Shown one piece after another: positions 5,875 to 7,824 of a stretch of DNA of 7,824 nt. The notes below the pieces were generated by a model. The model had not been told where the DNA came from. It saw only the letters and a list, made by a program, of their open reading frames with translations, and did not search any database. The stretch comes from Pseudomonadota bacterium (GTDB lineage: Bacteria; Pseudomonadota; Gammaproteobacteria; JAKAQQ01). A program made the position numbers and the translations under genes. Within the stretch, counting starts at the first letter, position 1; every line of letters starts with the position of its first letter. The stretch is taken from positions 1 through 7,824 of the forward strand of contig JAKARN010000062.1 of the NCBI GenBank assembly GCA_021828425.1, in the 5' to 3' direction.

Positions 5875-6987
5875 ATGCGGAGCGAGCCGGGTGAATTGCG
5901 GGACGCCTTCTACATGGCTGAGGCCTTGGAACTGGCGCGGCGGGGATGTTTCACGACGCGGCCCAATCCCTCTGTCGGTTGCGTGATCGTCCGTGAGGAC
6001 ACGGTGGTCGGCCGGGGTTTCCACCGTATCGCCGGAGGGCCCCATGCGGAAATCGAGGCACTCAAGGAGGCGGGTGAACTGGCGCGGGGAGCGACCGTCT
6101 ATATCACCCTCGAGCCTTGCTCGCACAGGGGGAAAACCGCGCCCTGTGCCTCCGCCCTGGCCGCAGCCGGCATCGGCCGTGTCGTCTACGCCGTGGCCGA
6201 TCCCAATCCGGCCGCGCGCGGAGGGGGGCTCTGGCTGGGCAAGGCCGGCATCCCGACCACCGCAGGTGTCCTGGCACAGGCGGCCCGGGAAATAAACCGT
6301 GGCTTTTTCAAGCGGTACGAGACGGGTTTTCCCTGGGTGACCCTCAAGCAGGCCTCCAGCCTGGATGGCCGGACCGCACTGGCTTCCGGTAAAAGCCGCT
6401 GGATCACGGGATCGGCAGCTCGGGCCGATGTGCGTCGCCTGCGCGCCCGACATGGGGCCGTGCTTACGGGATCAGGCACCGTGCTGGCCGACAATCCCCG
6501 CTTGTCGGTCCGCGAGGGACCCGCAAGCCGTGAGGCCCCCGAGCCCCTCAGGGTTGTGCTCGATTCCCAGGCCCGCTCGCCGCCGGACTCCCGGGTCTTC
6601 TCTCCCGCCCAGGAATCGCTGCTTGTGACATCTCCCCAAGCCGATGCGCGACGGCATGAGGATGCCGGAATCCCGGTCGTTCGGGTGGCCCAGAGCGCGC
6701 GGGGGCTTGACCTCCGTGAGGTCCTGGTTCTTCTGGCCCAGCGGGAAATCAACGATCTTTTGGTGGAAGCCGGTCCGACGCTCGCGGGATCTTTTATCCG
6801 CGAGGGGCTGGTTGACGAATGGCGGCTCTACCTGGCAACCCGTCTTCTGGGCCCGGATGCCCGGCCCCTGGTGGATCTGCCCCGCCTCAATGTCCTCGAA
6901 GATGCATCGGCGTGGCGGACGGCCGAGCTGCGACGCATCGGAGGCGATTTCCGTCTCGTCCTGCGCCCCGTCCGGGAGACCCGTTGA
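5875..6987 (+). CDS. ribD: Bifunctional riboflavin biosynthesis deaminase/reductase RibD
   Basis: Predicted 370 aa (E. coli 367). It catalyses two successive steps of riboflavin synthesis: deamination of the 2,5-diaminopyrimidinone ribosyl phosphate, then NADPH reduction of the ribose to ribitol. The N-terminal deaminase shows TRPNPSVGCVIV (28-39), HAEIEAL at 57-63 (zinc His57, proton-shuttle Glu59) and PCSHRGKTAPC at 81-91 (zinc Cys82 and Cys91). The C-terminal reductase begins near LKQASSLDGRTALASGKSRW and includes TGSGTVLADNP and EAGPTLAGSF. Both halves look intact. The start at 5875 lies 7 nt after the nrdR stop. An open frame continues upstream through nrdR, but family length and motif position favour 5875. 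No Shine-Dalgarno is evident, suggesting translational coupling. No FMN riboswitch precedes it in the visible leader. Confidence 0.96.
   Translation: MRSEPGELRDAFYMAEALELARRGCFTTRPNPSVGCVIVREDTVVGRGFHRIAGGPHAEIEALKEAGELARGATVYITLEPCSHRGKTAPCASALAAAGIGRVVYAVADPNPAARGGGLWLGKAGIPTTAGVLAQAAREINRGFFKRYETGFPWVTLKQASSLDGRTALASGKSRWITGSAARADVRRLRARHGAVLTGSGTVLADNPRLSVREGPASREAPEPLRVVLDSQARSPPDSRVFSPAQESLLVTSPQADARRHEDAGIPVVRVAQSARGLDLREVLVLLAQREINDLLVEAGPTLAGSFIREGLVDEWRLYLATRLLGPDARPLVDLPRLNVLEDASAWRTAELRRIGGDFRLVLRPVRETR
6974..6979 (+). promoter_or_regulatory. Ribosome binding site of ribE inside ribD
   Basis: GGGAGA lies 7 nt before the ribE ATG at 6987 and within the last codons of ribD. It supports the start in the TGATG overlap rather than any upstream in-frame codon. 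Confidence 0.55.
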
Positions 6988-7583
6988 TGTTTACCGGGTT
7001 GATTCAGAGCACCGGCGAGATACTGGAGAGTGTGCCCCGGGCGCGTGGAATCTCCCTGTGCATCCACCCGCTCGAGACCCGCTTCCACCCGGCCCTCGGG
7101 GCCAGTGTGAGCGTGAACGGCGTCTGTCTTACGGTTGTGGATCCCCGTCCGGACCGGCTGGTTTTCGATCTATCGCCGGAAACCCGCCGGCTCACCACCC
7201 TGGGGAGCCTGGGACCGGGGGATGGGGTCAATCTCGAGTCCGCGCTCCGGGTGGGGGATGAGCTCGGGGGGCACTTCGTTTCGGGGCATGTCGATGGCGT
7301 GGGGCGGGTTCGGATTCGGGGCGAGCAGGAGGACTGCCTGTTTTTCGAGATCGAGGTTCCATCCGGACTCGAACGCTGGATCGCCCCCAAGGGATCCATT
7401 GCGGTTGACGGGGTGAGCCTCACCGTGAATGCTCTCCAGGGACGGATTTTTTCCATCATGCTGATTCCGCACACGATCAGCCGGACCACCCTGGGTCGGC
7501 TTCAAGCTGGCGTGGTGGTCAATCTGGAGGTGGATCTCCTGGCTCGTTACCTCGACCGATTGCGCGAAGAGGCCCGGTCCTAG
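6987..7583 (+). CDS. ribE: Riboflavin synthase alpha chain
   Basis: Catalyses dismutation of two 6,7-dimethyl-8-ribityllumazine molecules to riboflavin, the last step of the pathway; family members act as trimers. Predicted 198 aa, somewhat shorter than E. coli (213), mainly at the C-terminus. The two lumazine-binding barrels are both present: MFTGLI at 1-6 and VNGVCLTV at 43-50 in the first, and GGHFVSGHVDG (94-104) leading into VDGVSLTVN at 140-148 in the second. IPHT (160-163) and NLEVD (179-183, with the likely active-site Asp183) complete the C-terminal barrel. The ATG overlaps the ribD stop in TGATG, indicating tight coupling. Some genomes call this gene ribC. It is the last gene of the unit; the next gene converges on it after one base. 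Confidence 0.95.
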   Translation: MFTGLIQSTGEILESVPRARGISLCIHPLETRFHPALGASVSVNGVCLTVVDPRPDRLVFDLSPETRRLTTLGSLGPGDGVNLESALRVGDELGGHFVSGHVDGVGRVRIRGEQEDCLFFEIEVPSGLERWIAPKGSIAVDGVSLTVNALQGRIFSIMLIPHTISRTTLGRLQAGVVVNLEVDLLARYLDRLREEARS

Positions 7584-7584
7584 T

Positions 7585-7824
7585 TCAGGGTCGGTGGCGG
7601 TTTTTGGCTGCGGGGTCACGCCGGGAGAGGAGGGATCCTGGCTTCGCGGTGAGCGGAAAGGGATAGAGCGTGTCCGTCTTGAGATTGAGGGCCAGGATTC
7701 GGTTGGCTCCCGTATCGGCAATCAGGAGGGTGGTCTCGTTGAGCAGCGCGAGTCCTCCCGGCAAATCCAGTGGGCCTCCCCGCGCCAAGGTCGAGACCTG
7801 ATCATCGGCGAGATTGATGGCACG
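7585..7824 (-). CDS. NHL-repeat / beta-propeller-like protein, C-terminal fragment (cut by window edge)
   Basis: The last 79 codons of a gene entering from the right. The readable pattern is that of NHL or six-bladed propeller repeats: RAINLADDQVSTLARG, then LPGGLALLNETTLLIADTGA, then NRILALNLKTDTLYPF. The IADTGANRI core corresponds to the common VADTxNHRI repeat motif, and the spacing fits about one and a half blades. The protein ends with a short basic tail (AAKNRHRP). Function cannot be assigned; such propellers occur in thioredoxin-fold fusions, secreted binding proteins and enzymes, and the diagnostic domain would be to the right. It converges with ribE, with one base between the two stop codons. 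Confidence 0.65.
   Translation of the reverse strand, partial: RAINLADDQVSTLARGGPLDLPGGLALLNETTLLIADTGANRILALNLKTDTLYPFPLTAKPGSLLSRRDPAAKNRHRP

Larger units (their letters stand above)
20..7638. repeat. Dispersed GGATCC palindrome, 23 copies
   Basis: GGATCC begins at 20, 59, 305, 487, 566, 1001, 1198, 1474, 2079, 2124, 2265, 2486, 3263, 3505, 3842, 3855, 3987, 5281, 5650, 5726, 7139, 7392 and 7633. Copies lie in genes on both strands; three (487, 566, 3987) are intergenic. Several extend to GGATCCGG or its complement, and 5648-5657 is the 10-bp palindrome CCGGATCCGG. A base composition near 64% G+C predicts about three copies. Counted by eye; the true number may differ slightly. Confidence 0.75.

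Noticed and set aside
5866..5880. FMN riboswitch or separate promoter before ribD
   Set aside because: Only 7 nt separate nrdR and ribD. The conserved RFN element needs over 100 nt, and no matching blocks were seen in the glyA leader either.
5770..6453. A 227-codon open frame on the minus strand opposite ribD
   Set aside because: It is a shadow of the RibD deaminase domain, with no recognisable protein features.
7581..7625. Possible terminator near the T5 run at 7601-7605 after ribE
   Set aside because: No stable GC hairpin directly precedes the T run, and it lies inside the coding end of the convergent NHL gene.

Overview
This GC-rich window (roughly 60-65% G+C, judged by eye) is a densely packed stretch of conserved housekeeping genes. 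The protein sequences and the gene order glyA-nrdR-ribD-ribE next to rimK and an EttA-type ABC-F gene point to a Gammaproteobacterium or a close relative such as an Acidithiobacillia-like lineage. The genus cannot be fixed from sequence alone. I see no mobile elements, tRNA or rRNA genes, CRISPR array or phage genes.

Layout. (1) 1-446, minus strand: the N-terminal part of a GlcF/LutA-like protein with two [4Fe-4S] motifs, running off the left edge. (2) 447-583: a short divergent regulatory region with candidate promoters and a perfect 8-bp inverted repeat. (3) 584-1327, plus: a ferredoxin/flavodoxin-NADP+ reductase (fpr). (4) 1324-3942, minus: a two-gene unit, rimK (ribosomal protein S6 glutamate ligase family) followed by ettA (ABC-F translational throttle). 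The stop codons of ettA and fpr interlock in one CTAG. (5) 3943-4096: a second divergent region with a good sigma70-type promoter for glyA and two inverted repeats. (6) 4097-7583, plus: a compact probable operon glyA-nrdR-ribD-ribE, with gaps of 4 and 7 nt and then a 1-nt overlap. (7) 7585-7824, minus: the C-terminal end of an NHL-repeat/beta-propeller-like protein, running off the right edge.

How the genes work together. RimK and EttA both act on the ribosome, one by modifying S6 and the other by gating the first elongation steps according to energy state. GlyA supplies one-carbon units from serine. NrdR represses ribonucleotide reductase genes. RibD and RibE perform early and final steps of riboflavin synthesis, feeding FAD/FMN enzymes such as Fpr. 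These are established roles of the families; the operon links are inferred from spacing and strand.

I did not find a clearly new multi-gene system. The most unusual signal is at the DNA level: the palindrome GGATCC occurs 23 times in 7.8 kb, in genes on both strands and in intergenic DNA. This is several-fold more than base composition would give and resembles the highly iterated palindromes known from cyanobacteria. Other points of interest are palindromes placed on the glyA and rimK promoter elements, and the tail-to-tail gene pairs that leave no space for conventional terminators.
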